Below, one piece after another: positions 49,879-58,721 of a stretch of 64,000 nt of DNA. Both the position numbers and the translations under genes were made by a program. The DNA is taken from positions 124,001-188,000 of the forward strand of contig NZ_JAJNCU010000005.1 of assembly GCF_021026095.1 (NCBI RefSeq), given 5' to 3'. This DNA comes from Salinicoccus halitifaciens (lineage in GTDB: Bacteria > Bacillota > Bacilli > Staphylococcales > Salinicoccaceae). Under the pieces are notes generated by a model. That model was not told the origin of the DNA. It ran no database searches and saw only the letters and a program-made list of their open reading frames with translations. Each line of letters begins with the position of its first letter. Position 1 is the stretch's first letter.

Positions 49879-52842
49879 ATGGCACAAATCGGAACAGAGA
49901 CAGTTGAGATTACGCTGAACGGCACGGATGTCACTGCACCCAAGCAGGCAAGCCTGCTGAAATATCTTGAATCCAAAGATATCGACATACCCAGCTTATG
50001 TTACCATCCGAGCCTCGGTGCAATTGAAACGTGTGATACTTGTATAGTGAAAGTCAACGGCGAATTTGTACGTTCATGCTCAACGGAATTGAAAAATGGT
50101 GATGTTGTTGAAACCTACGGAAGTGAAGTGCACGAAGCCCAGCTGATCGCAATGGACCGGGTGATGGGCAACCATGAACTTTATTGTACGGTGTGTGACT
50201 TTAATAACGGCAACTGTGAGATACATAATACAGTCAAGGAAATGCGGATTGACCATCAGGAGTCGCCCCACAGCCCGAAAGGCCATGAAATACAGAGGAA
50301 TGCTTTCTACCGCTATGACCCGGATCAGTGTATACTGTGCGGGCGATGCGTTGAAGCATGCCAGGATCTGCAGGTCAATGAGACGCTGCTGATCGACTGG
50401 ACGCTCGAACGGCCGAAAGTCATCTGGGACCATGGCACGACAATAGACGAGTCTTCATGCGTCAACTGCGGACACTGTTCAACGGTATGTCCTTGTAACG
50501 CGATGATGGAAGTCGGAATGGAAGGGGAAGCCGGTTATCTGACGGGGCTTCTGAAAGATTCATTCAGACCGGCCGTCAATGTCACCAAAGAAGTCGAAAC
50601 GGGCTACAACTCCCTTATGGTCGTATCTGATGTGGAAGCGGAGATGCGGGAGGACCGCATCGAGAAGACCAAGACGGTATGTACCTACTGCGGTGTCGGA
50701 TGTTCATTCGATGTATGGACGAAGGGCCGCGAGATACTGAAAGTCGAACCCCGGGAAGAGGCGCCTGCCAACGGCATCTCCACCTGTGTGAAAGGTAAAT
50801 TCGGCTGGGATTTCGTCAACAGCGAAGAAAGGCTGACCAAACCGCTGATCCGGAAAGGCGACAGCTTCGTCGAATCCACATGGGAGGAAGCTCTGGACCT
50901 GATAGAGTCCAAGTTCAAAGATAAGATCAAGGAGAAAGGCCCGGATAAGCTGGCATTCATTTCTTCCTCAAAATGTACAAATGAGGAATCATATCTGATG
51001 CAGAAGCTGGCACGCAGCGTCGTCGGTACAAACAACATCGACAACTGTTCAAGATACTGCCAGTCTCCTGCGACGATGGGGCTGTGGAGGACGGTCGGAC
51101 ACGGCGGCGACTCGGGAAGCATCACGGATATTGCACAGTCCGAACTGGTCATTTCCATCGGTTCGAACACTGCAGAATCCCATCCGGTGCTTGCCACACG
51201 CGTGAAGCGCGCCCAAAAGCTGCACGGACAGAAAGTGATCGTCAGTGATCTGCGCAGAAACGAGCTGGCCGCAAGAGCCGACCTCTTCGTTCAGCCGAAC
51301 CCGAGTACGGATTTGATCTGGCTTTCCGGCGTGACCAAATATATCATCGACCAGGGCTGGCATGATGAAAGATTCATCACAGAGCACGTCAATGATTTCG
51401 ATGAGTACTACAAGACGCTTGAAAAATACACTTTGGACTACACTTCGGAAATGACCGGCATGTCCAAAGAGGAACTGATTGAAATTGCAGAATCCATCCA
51501 TAAGGCAAAAACGACATGTATCCTTTGGGCAATGGGCGTGACGCAGAAGCAGGGCGGCAGTGATACGAGCACGGCAATTTCAAACCTGCTGCTCGCGACA
51601 GGAAACTACATGAAGCCGGGCGCAGGTGCATATCCGCTGCGCGGCCACAACAACGTCCAGGGCGCAAGTGACTTCGGCAGCATGCCGGACCGCTTCCCGG
51701 GCTACGAATTCGTAACGGATGATGAAGTAAGAGCCCGTTATGAAAAAGGCTGGGGGACAGAGCTCCCGAGAGAACCGGGCCTGAACAACCATGAAATGGT
51801 CGATTACATCCATGATGGCAACCTGGATATGCTCTACTTGAAAGGCGAGGAGATGGGCATCGTCGATTCGAACATCAACTATGTGCAGGCAGCCTTTGAA
51901 AAGCTTGAGTTCTTCGTCGTACAGGATATCTTCTTCTCGAAAACATGTGAATTTGCGGATGTCGTACTTCCGGCGAGCCCGAGCTTTGAGAAAGACGGCA
52001 CTTTCGTGAATACTGAGCGCAGGTTCCAGCGACTGTACCAGGTGTTTGAACCGCTTGAAGGCAGCAAGCCGGACTGGCAGATCATCATGGAAATCGCCAA
52101 TCGCCTCGGCGCAGGATGGGACTATGAACATCCGGCCGAAATCATGAATGAGGCGGCATCACTCGCACCGCTGTTCGCAGGCGTCAGCTATGACCGCCTG
52201 GAAGGTTACGACAGCCTTCAGTGGCCGGTGAATGCCGATGGCACTGACACACCTTTACTGTTCACGGAAGGATTCCCGTTCCCTGACGGTAAGGCGCGTT
52301 TCTATCCGGTTGAATGGACTGAGCCTGTGGAGTTCGGCGAGGAATATGACATCCATGTCAACAACGGCCGTCTGCTTGAGCATTTCCACGAAGGCAATAT
52401 GACTTACAAATCCGAGGGCATCACGATGAAGACGCCGGAAGTGTTCCTTGAAGTGTCGCATGAGCTGGCCGAGGAACGCGGTATTGAAGACGGTTCATTC
52501 GTGCGCCTGACTTCACCTTACGGCAGCGTCAAAGTTAAAGCGCTCGTCACCGACCGTGTATACGGCAAACAGGTCTATCTGCCGATGAACGATTCGGGGG
52601 ATGGTGCAATCAACAAGCTCACAAGCTCCTATGCAGATAAGGACACGGATACACCGGCGTATAAAGAAGCTTCAGCGAAGCTTGAAGTGCTCGGGGAGAA
52701 GGGCACGAGTCCAATGCCTAAAATCAACCACAGGTACGGCAATCCGCAGCCGCAGATCGGTGTCGGCGTCGAACAGAAATGGGCACGTGCGGACTACATT
52801 TTCCCTGGTGATCTGGTCAAAGAAAGAAGGTCGAAAAAATAA
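49879..52842 (+). CDS. Formate dehydrogenase catalytic subunit, ForC/YjgC type
   Basis: Molybdo-bis-MGD oxidoreductase with electron-transfer domains, 987 residues. In order: [2Fe-2S] (Cys41, 52, 55, 67), a His/Cys cluster (His99, Cys103, 106, 113), two ferredoxin [4Fe-4S] (Cys151, 154, 157, 161; Cys194, 197, 200, 204), then the Mo domain's own cluster (Cys268, 271, 275, 303). The Mo ligand is Cys394 in DNCSRYCQSPA; the next residue is Gln395, where classical formate dehydrogenases have His. ForC-type enzymes reduce menaquinone with the DUF1641 partner ForE, encoded next with a one-base overlap. AAAGGGG is before ATG 49879. FdhD at 2.6 kb is expected to mature it. Confidence 0.93.
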   Translation: MAQIGTETVEITLNGTDVTAPKQASLLKYLESKDIDIPSLCYHPSLGAIETCDTCIVKVNGEFVRSCSTELKNGDVVETYGSEVHEAQLIAMDRVMGNHELYCTVCDFNNGNCEIHNTVKEMRIDHQESPHSPKGHEIQRNAFYRYDPDQCILCGRCVEACQDLQVNETLLIDWTLERPKVIWDHGTTIDESSCVNCGHCSTVCPCNAMMEVGMEGEAGYLTGLLKDSFRPAVNVTKEVETGYNSLMVVSDVEAEMREDRIEKTKTVCTYCGVGCSFDVWTKGREILKVEPREEAPANGISTCVKGKFGWDFVNSEERLTKPLIRKGDSFVESTWEEALDLIESKFKDKIKEKGPDKLAFISSSKCTNEESYLMQKLARSVVGTNNIDNCSRYCQSPATMGLWRTVGHGGDSGSITDIAQSELVISIGSNTAESHPVLATRVKRAQKLHGQKVIVSDLRRNELAARADLFVQPNPSTDLIWLSGVTKYIIDQGWHDERFITEHVNDFDEYYKTLEKYTLDYTSEMTGMSKEELIEIAESIHKAKTTCILWAMGVTQKQGGSDTSTAISNLLLATGNYMKPGAGAYPLRGHNNVQGASDFGSMPDRFPGYEFVTDDEVRARYEKGWGTELPREPGLNNHEMVDYIHDGNLDMLYLKGEEMGIVDSNINYVQAAFEKLEFFVVQDIFFSKTCEFADVVLPASPSFEKDGTFVNTERRFQRLYQVFEPLEGSKPDWQIIMEIANRLGAGWDYEHPAEIMNEAASLAPLFAGVSYDRLEGYDSLQWPVNADGTDTPLLFTEGFPFPDGKARFYPVEWTEPVEFGEEYDIHVNNGRLLEHFHEGNMTYKSEGITMKTPEVFLEVSHELAEERGIEDGSFVRLTSPYGSVKVKALVTDRVYGKQVYLPMNDSGDGAINKLTSSYADKDTDTPAYKEASAKLEVLGEKGTSPMPKINHRYGNPQPQIGVGVEQKWARADYIFPGDLVKERRSKK

Positions 52843-53516
52843 TGGCGAAACAGACGAAAGTCATACACAAGATGAAAATCGACCCTGAAGTGCAGCGCCA
52901 GCGCGAGTTAAAGGAACTTGAAAATCTGCTCGTCGAAAACCGCGAGCTGCTTGAGAAGCTCTTTGATATTTTAAATAAGCTTGAAGACCATGAAGTGTTG
53001 AACATGGTGAAGGGCGGACTCGCTGAAAGTGATGATATACTTTACAGGATTTTGACCGCAGTCGAGTCGTCCAGCGCCAGCAAATCCATCAAAAATGCCT
53101 TGCTGATGACCCAGATGCTCGGCAGGATCAATATGTCCGAACTCGAACCCGTCATATTGAAGCTGAACAACAGTGTGGAAATTGCCTCGGAATATGAATA
53201 CAGGAACAGGGGCAAAGGCTGGTTCGGTCTCATCAAAACAATTAGAGATCCGCAGTTCATTGAAGGCATCAATGTCCTCACCCAGTTCGTGAAAGGATTT
53301 GGGGAGAATGCGGACGACCTCAAGAAGAAGTTCAAAGTGGAGGACTCCATTTCCACGATGAGTGATAAAGCCGAAGGTTATGAATTGGCGAAAGACGACC
53401 CTAAAGTCGATAACAAAAAGTCAGGGTCATTTAAGAAGACCGCGGCCATCGCGGCAGGGACAGGTGTCCTTAGTGTTGCCGCAATCGCAGTACCGGCTTT
53501 ATTCTCTAAAAAATGA
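52842..53516 (+). CDS. DUF1641 protein, ForE/YjgD-type partner of formate dehydrogenase
   Basis: 224 residues. The DUF1641 core is about residues 15-150: a coiled-coil-like stretch (QRELKELENLLVENRELLEKLF), EDHEVLNMVKGGLAESDDILYRILT and a second helix block with TIRDPQFIEGINVLTQFVKGFGENADDLKKK. A lysine-rich linker and a hydrophobic helix (TAAIAAGTGVLSVAAIAVPALF) end the protein and would reach or enter the membrane. ForE proteins link the catalytic subunit to the quinone pool; that role fits. Its ATG overlaps the fdhA stop (TAATG). A strong terminator follows. Confidence 0.9.
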   Translation: MAKQTKVIHKMKIDPEVQRQRELKELENLLVENRELLEKLFDILNKLEDHEVLNMVKGGLAESDDILYRILTAVESSSASKSIKNALLMTQMLGRINMSELEPVILKLNNSVEIASEYEYRNRGKGWFGLIKTIRDPQFIEGINVLTQFVKGFGENADDLKKKFKVEDSISTMSDKAEGYELAKDDPKVDNKKSGSFKKTAAIAAGTGVLSVAAIAVPALFSKK

Positions 53517-53524
53517 AGAGTGTG

Positions 53525-53556
53525 AAAAACCATGGACCGCGGGTCCATGGTTTTTT
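53525..53556 (+). terminator. Terminator after the formate dehydrogenase operon
   Basis: AAAACCATGGACC pairs with GGTCCATGGTTTT, then T-run. Confidence 0.92.
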
Positions 53557-53649
53557 ATTATCACTACAGGTCAGATTAATTGAGAATCGTTATCAGTTGG
53601 TGTATATTAGTGGATAATGAATATATTATTGACTGGGAGCATGAGATAA

Positions 53650-54357
53650 ATGAAAATCTATTGGACGAAAATTGCTGATGTGATAGAGGAAACCCCGGAA
53701 ACGAAGACGTATATACTGGAATGCCCTGAAGATTTTACATGGGAAGAAGGCGCCCATACCCACCTCGCACTGGAAGGATTCAATGCCGGAGAACGTCCGA
53801 ACAGGCATTTGATCCGTCACATGTCGATATGTACACTGCCTGGTGAAAAGGCCATCGGCATCACCACAAGGATCAGACCCCAGCGCTCCGAATTCAAGCA
53901 GCGTCTGGATGACCTGCCGATCGGCAGTCAAGTGGCTTTATTCAAGACACATTCCAACGTGCCGCTGAGAAGGGAAGAGAGACCTGTGTACCTGCTGTCA
54001 TCAGGTGTCGGGCTTGCGACTTTCAGGCCGCTTGTCCTGGACTTCTTCGATAACCCGGATAAAGTGAAGAAAGTCCATTCAGTGAACATCGACTCTTCCA
54101 GGAATTATTTATATCCGGACCTCTTTGTGCCGGACGAGGCGAAGCGGTTCCTGTCTGAATTCCTCGACAACCGGATGGAGTATTATGAAAAGGTCAGAAG
54201 ACTCGCTGAAGACGAAGAAGGCCTGTTCTACATCGTCGGCAGTGATGAGTTCCTCTCCGAAAATATCAAAATCCTCTGCGAAGCCGGGATCGCGCCGGAG
54301 CAGATCATGCTTGATAAACACCCTGACAGGAAGCGGGCAATGATCGAATACTGTTAA
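53650..54357 (+). CDS. Ferredoxin-NADP reductase-fold oxidoreductase
   Basis: 235-residue flavin reductase of the FNR superfamily. The FAD-binding barrel has RHMSICTLPGEKAIGITTR in place of the classical RxYS, and the NAD(P) half has LLSSGVGLATFRPLVLDF (a variant of GGTG) and FYIVGSDEFLSE near the end. No ferredoxin or [2Fe-2S] domain is attached. It is a single gene after the formate dehydrogenase operon. Electron partner unknown; nitric oxide or iron reduction are conceivable but not supported. GGGAGC is before the ATG. Confidence 0.82.
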   Translation: MKIYWTKIADVIEETPETKTYILECPEDFTWEEGAHTHLALEGFNAGERPNRHLIRHMSICTLPGEKAIGITTRIRPQRSEFKQRLDDLPIGSQVALFKTHSNVPLRREERPVYLLSSGVGLATFRPLVLDFFDNPDKVKKVHSVNIDSSRNYLYPDLFVPDEAKRFLSEFLDNRMEYYEKVRRLAEDEEGLFYIVGSDEFLSENIKILCEAGIAPEQIMLDKHPDRKRAMIEYC

Positions 54358-54362
54358 AGAAA

Positions 54363-54400
54363 AGCCGTATCAGCTTAAGAAGAGCTGATACGGTATTTTT
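54363..54400 (+). terminator. Terminator after the FNR-like gene
   Basis: GCCGTATCAGCT pairs with AGCTGATACGG(T), then TATTTTTA. Confidence 0.85.
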
Positions 54401-54410
54401 ATGCTGAATC

Positions 54411-54670
54411 TTGCGATTCCAGGTCTGTATTTCGCAACTTCCGGCGCTCTTCAGGCTGGACCTTGCGATTCTGCACCTGGATTTCGTAACTTCCGGCGCT
54501 GTTCAGGCTGGACCTTGCGATTCTGCACCCGGATTTCGTAACTTCCGGCGCTGTTCAGGCTGCACCTTGCGATTCTGCACCCGGATTTCGCAACTTCCGG
54601 CGCTCTTCAGGCTGCACCTTGCGATTCTGCACCCGGATTTCGCAACCTTTGCCACTTTTCAGGCCAACCG
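54411..54670. repeat. 52-bp tandem repeat, five copies
   Basis: TTGCGATTCTGCACCCGG-ATTTCGCAACTTCCGGCGCT-TTCAGGCTG-ACC recurs with TTGCGA at 54411, 54463, 54515, 54567 and 54619, exactly 52 bases apart. Copies 2-4 are nearly identical; the outer two diverge. TTGCGA and TTCGCAA in each unit are inverted with respect to each other. There is no unique spacer, so it is not a CRISPR array. It lies between convergent genes. Confidence 0.93.
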
Positions 54671-54672
54671 GC

Positions 54673-55674
54673 CTATACAGAGGCTTCCTTCTTGTTTGTG
54701 ACCTCGGTCGTCCTGTCATGGTTGATCAATGTCCTGAATAGGATGATGATTTCATTGAGCACATGGGCTTTGAATATCTCATCTTCATCAAGCTCCAGTA
54801 TGCATTCATGCAGTTCTTCAAGTACGGGGTGTTCAATATCCATCTCTGACATGTCCTCCTTGATGAGGGGCAGGACTTTCTCCATCACTTCCTGCTCTTT
54901 TGGGCTGAATTTCATTTTCAGGTTGCGGGGAATATATATCATGTTGCCGACATAGGTCAAATAGATTTTGACGAACTGCAGTTCTTTCCGGATGTCATTC
55001 AGATGCCGCAAACCTTCTTCATTCGAACGGTGATAGCTGTACTCATCATGCTGGTACTGAAGCAGCTGCTCGGCTTCCGCCATCGTCTTCTGTATTTCCT
55101 TATATTTTTTATCCGATTTTGCGGATTGGAGTTTCCCGTCGACCAATTCTTCCACGCGTCTGTGGAACAGCTGCTGTATGTCCTTTTTCGATGTCGTGGC
55201 GAGTGCTTTTATCCTGTCGATATATTCGGGCGGCAGGATGAGATAATTGATCACTGTGCTTGTGGTCAGCCCGATTGTGGTCGTCGCAAGCCTTGTGAGG
55301 AAATGATATGCATATTCATCCTGGATGGACGGAATCATAGCGACAGCCGTGATTGCTGCAACCAGTACGCCGTCGTAAAGCTTCAGCCGGTATGTAATCC
55401 ATATGGTCAGGGTGGCGGCAAGCGCATAGGTCAGAGCCGTCTCACCAAAGAAATAAAGGGACATCACGGCAATGAACGCACCGATCACCGATGCCGGAAA
55501 TCGTACATAAGCTTTTTTCAAAGAGGCTTTGGCAGTTGGTTCAATCGTGACTATCGCCGTGATCACCGCAAATATGGGTGACAGGTTGAGCCATATGCAT
55601 ATCAAGGCGGTGATGAATGTCGAAATGCCTGTCTTAATGATCCTTTCGCCGAATATTTTTTTAAATGAAAACAT
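54673..55674 (-). CDS. FUSC / aromatic-acid-exporter-like membrane protein
   Basis: 333 residues. An N-terminal block of about five to six helices (residues 10-150) is followed by a long cytoplasmic helical part with coiled-coil character (LQSAKSDKKYKEIQKTMAEAEQLLQYQHDEYSYH). This is the layout of the ArAE/FUSC family of Firmicutes (YgaE-like, DUF939 core), proposed exporters of aromatic acids; the S. aureus relatives are uncharacterised. The start has a poor ribosome site (GAAAGAAG). Its 3' end meets the 52-bp repeats. Confidence 0.85.
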   Translation of the reverse strand: MFSFKKIFGERIIKTGISTFITALICIWLNLSPIFAVITAIVTIEPTAKASLKKAYVRFPASVIGAFIAVMSLYFFGETALTYALAATLTIWITYRLKLYDGVLVAAITAVAMIPSIQDEYAYHFLTRLATTTIGLTTSTVINYLILPPEYIDRIKALATTSKKDIQQLFHRRVEELVDGKLQSAKSDKKYKEIQKTMAEAEQLLQYQHDEYSYHRSNEEGLRHLNDIRKELQFVKIYLTYVGNMIYIPRNLKMKFSPKEQEVMEKVLPLIKEDMSEMDIEHPVLEELHECILELDEDEIFKAHVLNEIIILFRTLINHDRTTEVTNKKEASV

Positions 55675-55741
55675 TATACCGACTTCTTTCTATGTAATCT
55701 TCTGATGATTATACCAAATATTCCGCCTTTAATGAATTTCA

Positions 55742-55770
55742 ACAAAAAAAGACCGGGCCTGGGCCCGGTC
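55742..55770 (-). terminator. Terminator after the SDR gene
   Basis: GACCGGGCC pairs with GGCCCGGTC; on the minus strand followed by TTTTTTTG. Confidence 0.88.
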
Positions 55771-55784
55771 ATATGAGTATCCTG

Positions 55785-56525
55785 TTATTGTGCAGTGACA
55801 CCGCCGTCTATGATGAGGCTGCTGCCGGTCATGAAGCTTGAATCATCGGATGCAAGGAAGAGGGCGGCTTTCGCCATTTCTTCAGCTTCACCTAGACGTT
55901 TCATCGGCGTCATTTCCCTCAACGGCTCTTTCTGCTCTTCAGGTATGATCGGTGTATCTATGAAGCCCGGGCATAATGCATTGACGCGGATGTTCTCCGC
56001 TGCATATTCGATGCCGAGCGATCTCGTCAAGTTCACAACACCGCCTTTTGCTGCGTTATATGCTGCCGATCCCGCTGCACCGATCCATCCGTACATTGAG
56101 GCTGTGTTGACGATGACGCCGCCGTTTTCCTGTTCGCGCATCTGCTTGATCGCGTTCTGAGCAAATAGGAATACACCGTCAAGGTCGACATTGACCGTCT
56201 TACGGTATTCTTCATAAGTCACTTCGTGCGTCGGCTTCGATGCACCGATTCCGGCATTGTTGAACAATACATCCACCCGGCCGAATTTCTCGATCGTTTT
56301 TGCGAAAACATTTTTTGCATCTTCTTCGCTTGTCACGTCAGCCTGGACGAATACCGCTTCGTAGCCTTTCCCTTCCAATTCAGACACGACTTCCTGACCT
56401 TTCGACTCATCAAGGTCGACCAGTACCAGTTTGGCGCCTTCCTCTGCAAACAGTTCGGCGGAAGCTTTGCCGATGCCTGAAATCCCGCCGGTGATCACTG
56501 TAACTTTATCCTGTAACTTTGCCAT
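55785..56525 (-). CDS. Short-chain dehydrogenase/reductase
   Basis: 246-residue classical SDR of the FabG / glucose-1-dehydrogenase group. The cofactor loop is TGGISGIG (residues 12-19), where Asp40 (LVDLDES) suggests NAD over NADP; NNAGIG follows. The catalytic set is Ser in NTASMYG, Tyr and Lys in YNAAKGG (residues about 155-159). TAAGGAGAG precedes the ATG. Single gene. Substrate cannot be assigned; acyl-ACP, sugar or diketone reduction are all common in this group. Confidence 0.9.
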   Translation of the reverse strand: MAKLQDKVTVITGGISGIGKASAELFAEEGAKLVLVDLDESKGQEVVSELEGKGYEAVFVQADVTSEEDAKNVFAKTIEKFGRVDVLFNNAGIGASKPTHEVTYEEYRKTVNVDLDGVFLFAQNAIKQMREQENGGVIVNTASMYGWIGAAGSAAYNAAKGGVVNLTRSLGIEYAAENIRVNALCPGFIDTPIIPEEQKEPLREMTPMKRLGEAEEMAKAALFLASDDSSFMTGSSLIIDGGVTAQ

Positions 56526-56569
56526 GAAATCTCTCCTTATGACTTTATTGTTTTCTCACATTCATCTTA

Positions 56570-58516
56570 TCATGTCTCAGGTTCCATCCGGCCGGAAACG
56601 CTCACATCCCTCACGCCCTCACCGTGGATGCTGTCTTTGTAATTCAACAGTCTGAGGCCGTTCAATATGACGAGTATCGTTGACCCTTCATGTCCAAGTA
56701 CACCGATCGGCAGGTTGATGACCTGAAGGATGTTTGCAAAGATCAGAAGCAGTACGACAGACAGGGCAAAGACGATATTGAAGACGATGATATTTTTCAT
56801 CTTCCTTGACAGCCCGAGCGCAAAAGGTATCTGTTTCAGGTCATCCTGGACCAGCACGACATCCGCCATCTCCATTGCGATATCAGTGCCGCTGCCCATT
56901 GCGAAGCCCACATCGGCAAGTGCAAGCGCGGGTGCATCATTGATGCCGTCGCCGACCATACCGACCGTGCCGTATTTTTCACGCAGCTCTTCGAGCCGTT
57001 CCGTCTTTTCATCAGGCATATGGTTCGCATGCACTTCTTTGATGCCCACCTTCGCAGCGATATATTCGGCCGTTCGCTGGTTGTCGCCGCTGACCATGAT
57101 GGTCTGGACCCCCATATTGTTCAACCTTTCGATCGCCATCCGGCTTTCCGGCTTAAGCCGGTCTTCCAGTGAGTAGTAGGCAAGGACTTCTTCATTCCTT
57201 GATACGAATATTACGGTGTTGCCCTGTTCTTCGAGCATTTCGGTCTTATGGGAGATGGCTGCACTGAGGCCGGCGTTTTCAGTAGCATATGTCCTCTTGC
57301 CGATTTTCCACACGTCACCATTGTGCGTGACTGCAAATCCTTTACCCGTAATATCGGCAATATCATCCACTTCTATTTTCGGTGTCTCTTCAAGATATCT
57401 CAGGATTGCATTTGCGATGGGATGTGTAGAGCCGAATTCAGCAGCTTTCACCACTTCATCCACCATGTCCCTCACATCTTCATTGACATAGGCGGCATCA
57501 ACGACTTCAGGTTTCCCGACCGTCAACGTCCCGGTCTTATCAAAAATGATCGCTTTCAGCTGATTGACGTTATCGATGGCCTGGCCGCCCTTGAACACCA
57601 TGCCTTTTTTGGCAGCCCTGCTGATCGCGGAAAGTGTCGCAGGAGCCGCACTCGCGACAAGCGCACATGGGGAAGCGACCGTGAGGAGGACCATCCCCCT
57701 GTAGAATGACTCTTCCATCGACCAGCCGAGGAAGATGTAGACAGCCAGGATAAAGAGCGGCACACCGAGCAGTACCGCTTTGACGTAAGTATCCTCGATT
57801 CCCTCGATGAAACCCGCGGTCCTGGAAGGCTTGGACTGGGCTTCGTCCACAAGCCGGACGATCTTGGAGAATAAAGTATCCTCATCCTCGACAGACACCT
57901 CAATATCAATCAGTTCCCCCTCATTGATGGTGCCTCCGATCACTTCTGCGCCTCTGGTCTTCTCAACAGGCACGGATTCCCCGGTCACGCTCGCTTCGTT
58001 TATCACTCCGAAGTCCGCGGCCAGTGTACCGTCGATCGGTATCGTCGCCCCGCGGGGAACCTGGAGAATATCTCCTATTTTCAGTTCTTTTGTCGGTACG
58101 ACATCGATTCCGCCATCCGCATTGTATCTGCGGGCTTCCTCCGGGGTCAGATTCATCAGTTCGGATATCGCATTACGGCTTCTTTCCCGTGCCATGGCCT
58201 CCAGAGATCCGGCAAGGGAGAATATGAATATCAATAATGCAGCTTCCATCCAATAGCCGATCAAAGAGGCTCCGACAGCAGCAAGTATCATCAAAACATC
58301 GACATTCAGATGCTTATCACGCAACAGCTCTATCAGTCCTGATTTCGCACTGTAGTACCCGCCGATTAGAAAGGCAAAAATGAAGATGAGAGAAGCGGCG
58401 GCCTCCATGTTGTTCCACGTGAAAATCAAGCCCAGGACAATTAAAATGCCGCTGAAGACCGTGTTCGTAAGTTCCCTGTGATTATTGGCCCACTTGAAAA
58501 TATTGATGATGATCAC
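56570..58516 (-). CDS. P1B-4-type heavy-metal ATPase (PfeT/CtpD-like)
   Basis: Metal efflux ATPase, 648 residues. The metal motif is ASPCALVAS and the last helices have LPIGVLGHEGSTILVILNG; SPC with HEG(G/S)T marks the P1B-4 group, which exports Fe2+, Co2+ or related divalents. DKTGTLTVG, THPIANA, GDGINDAPALAL and the A-domain GESVPVEK are all present. There is no N-terminal metal-binding domain, as is usual for P1B-4. GTG start with no clear ribosome site; the true start may differ by a few codons. Fe2+ export as in Bacillus PfeT is my best guess. Confidence 0.9.
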   Translation of the reverse strand: MIIINIFKWANNHRELTNTVFSGILIVLGLIFTWNNMEAAASLIFIFAFLIGGYYSAKSGLIELLRDKHLNVDVLMILAAVGASLIGYWMEAALLIFIFSLAGSLEAMARERSRNAISELMNLTPEEARRYNADGGIDVVPTKELKIGDILQVPRGATIPIDGTLAADFGVINEASVTGESVPVEKTRGAEVIGGTINEGELIDIEVSVEDEDTLFSKIVRLVDEAQSKPSRTAGFIEGIEDTYVKAVLLGVPLFILAVYIFLGWSMEESFYRGMVLLTVASPCALVASAAPATLSAISRAAKKGMVFKGGQAIDNVNQLKAIIFDKTGTLTVGKPEVVDAAYVNEDVRDMVDEVVKAAEFGSTHPIANAILRYLEETPKIEVDDIADITGKGFAVTHNGDVWKIGKRTYATENAGLSAAISHKTEMLEEQGNTVIFVSRNEEVLAYYSLEDRLKPESRMAIERLNNMGVQTIMVSGDNQRTAEYIAAKVGIKEVHANHMPDEKTERLEELREKYGTVGMVGDGINDAPALALADVGFAMGSGTDIAMEMADVVLVQDDLKQIPFALGLSRKMKNIIVFNIVFALSVVLLLIFANILQVINLPIGVLGHEGSTILVILNGLRLLNYKDSIHGEGVRDVSVSGRMEPET

Positions 58517-58676
58517 GCCTTTTTTAAAATGGTGTCCATTCCCGATTCACTTCAAGCGTACCATATTTTTGTAATTTTATACCGTCATTTTTTGACATTT
58601 TAAGCAATACTGAATGATGTATGATGCGTATTTAAAAATCGGTATCACTGCTGATCATCTTCTTTACAACCAATGA

Positions 58677-58712
58677 AAAAAGCCGGATCCTCTTTGGAAT
58701 CCGGCTCTTATT
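58677..58712 (-). terminator. Terminator after the amidotransferase gene
   Basis: AAAAGCCGGAT pairs with ATCCGGCT(C)TT; on the minus strand it ends in TTTTTTC. Confidence 0.8.
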
Positions 58713-58721
58713 CATTTTATA

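Noticed and set aside
51580-52131. 183-residue minus-strand frame inside fdhA
   Set aside because: Antisense to a well-supported catalytic domain; no start context and low-complexity composition.
54411-54670. CRISPR array
   Set aside because: The whole 52-bp unit is conserved from copy to copy; there are no unique spacers, and no cas genes are near.
55003-55581. 192-residue plus-strand frame
   Set aside because: Antisense to the FUSC-type membrane gene; composition is that of a reverse reading of hydrophobic codons.
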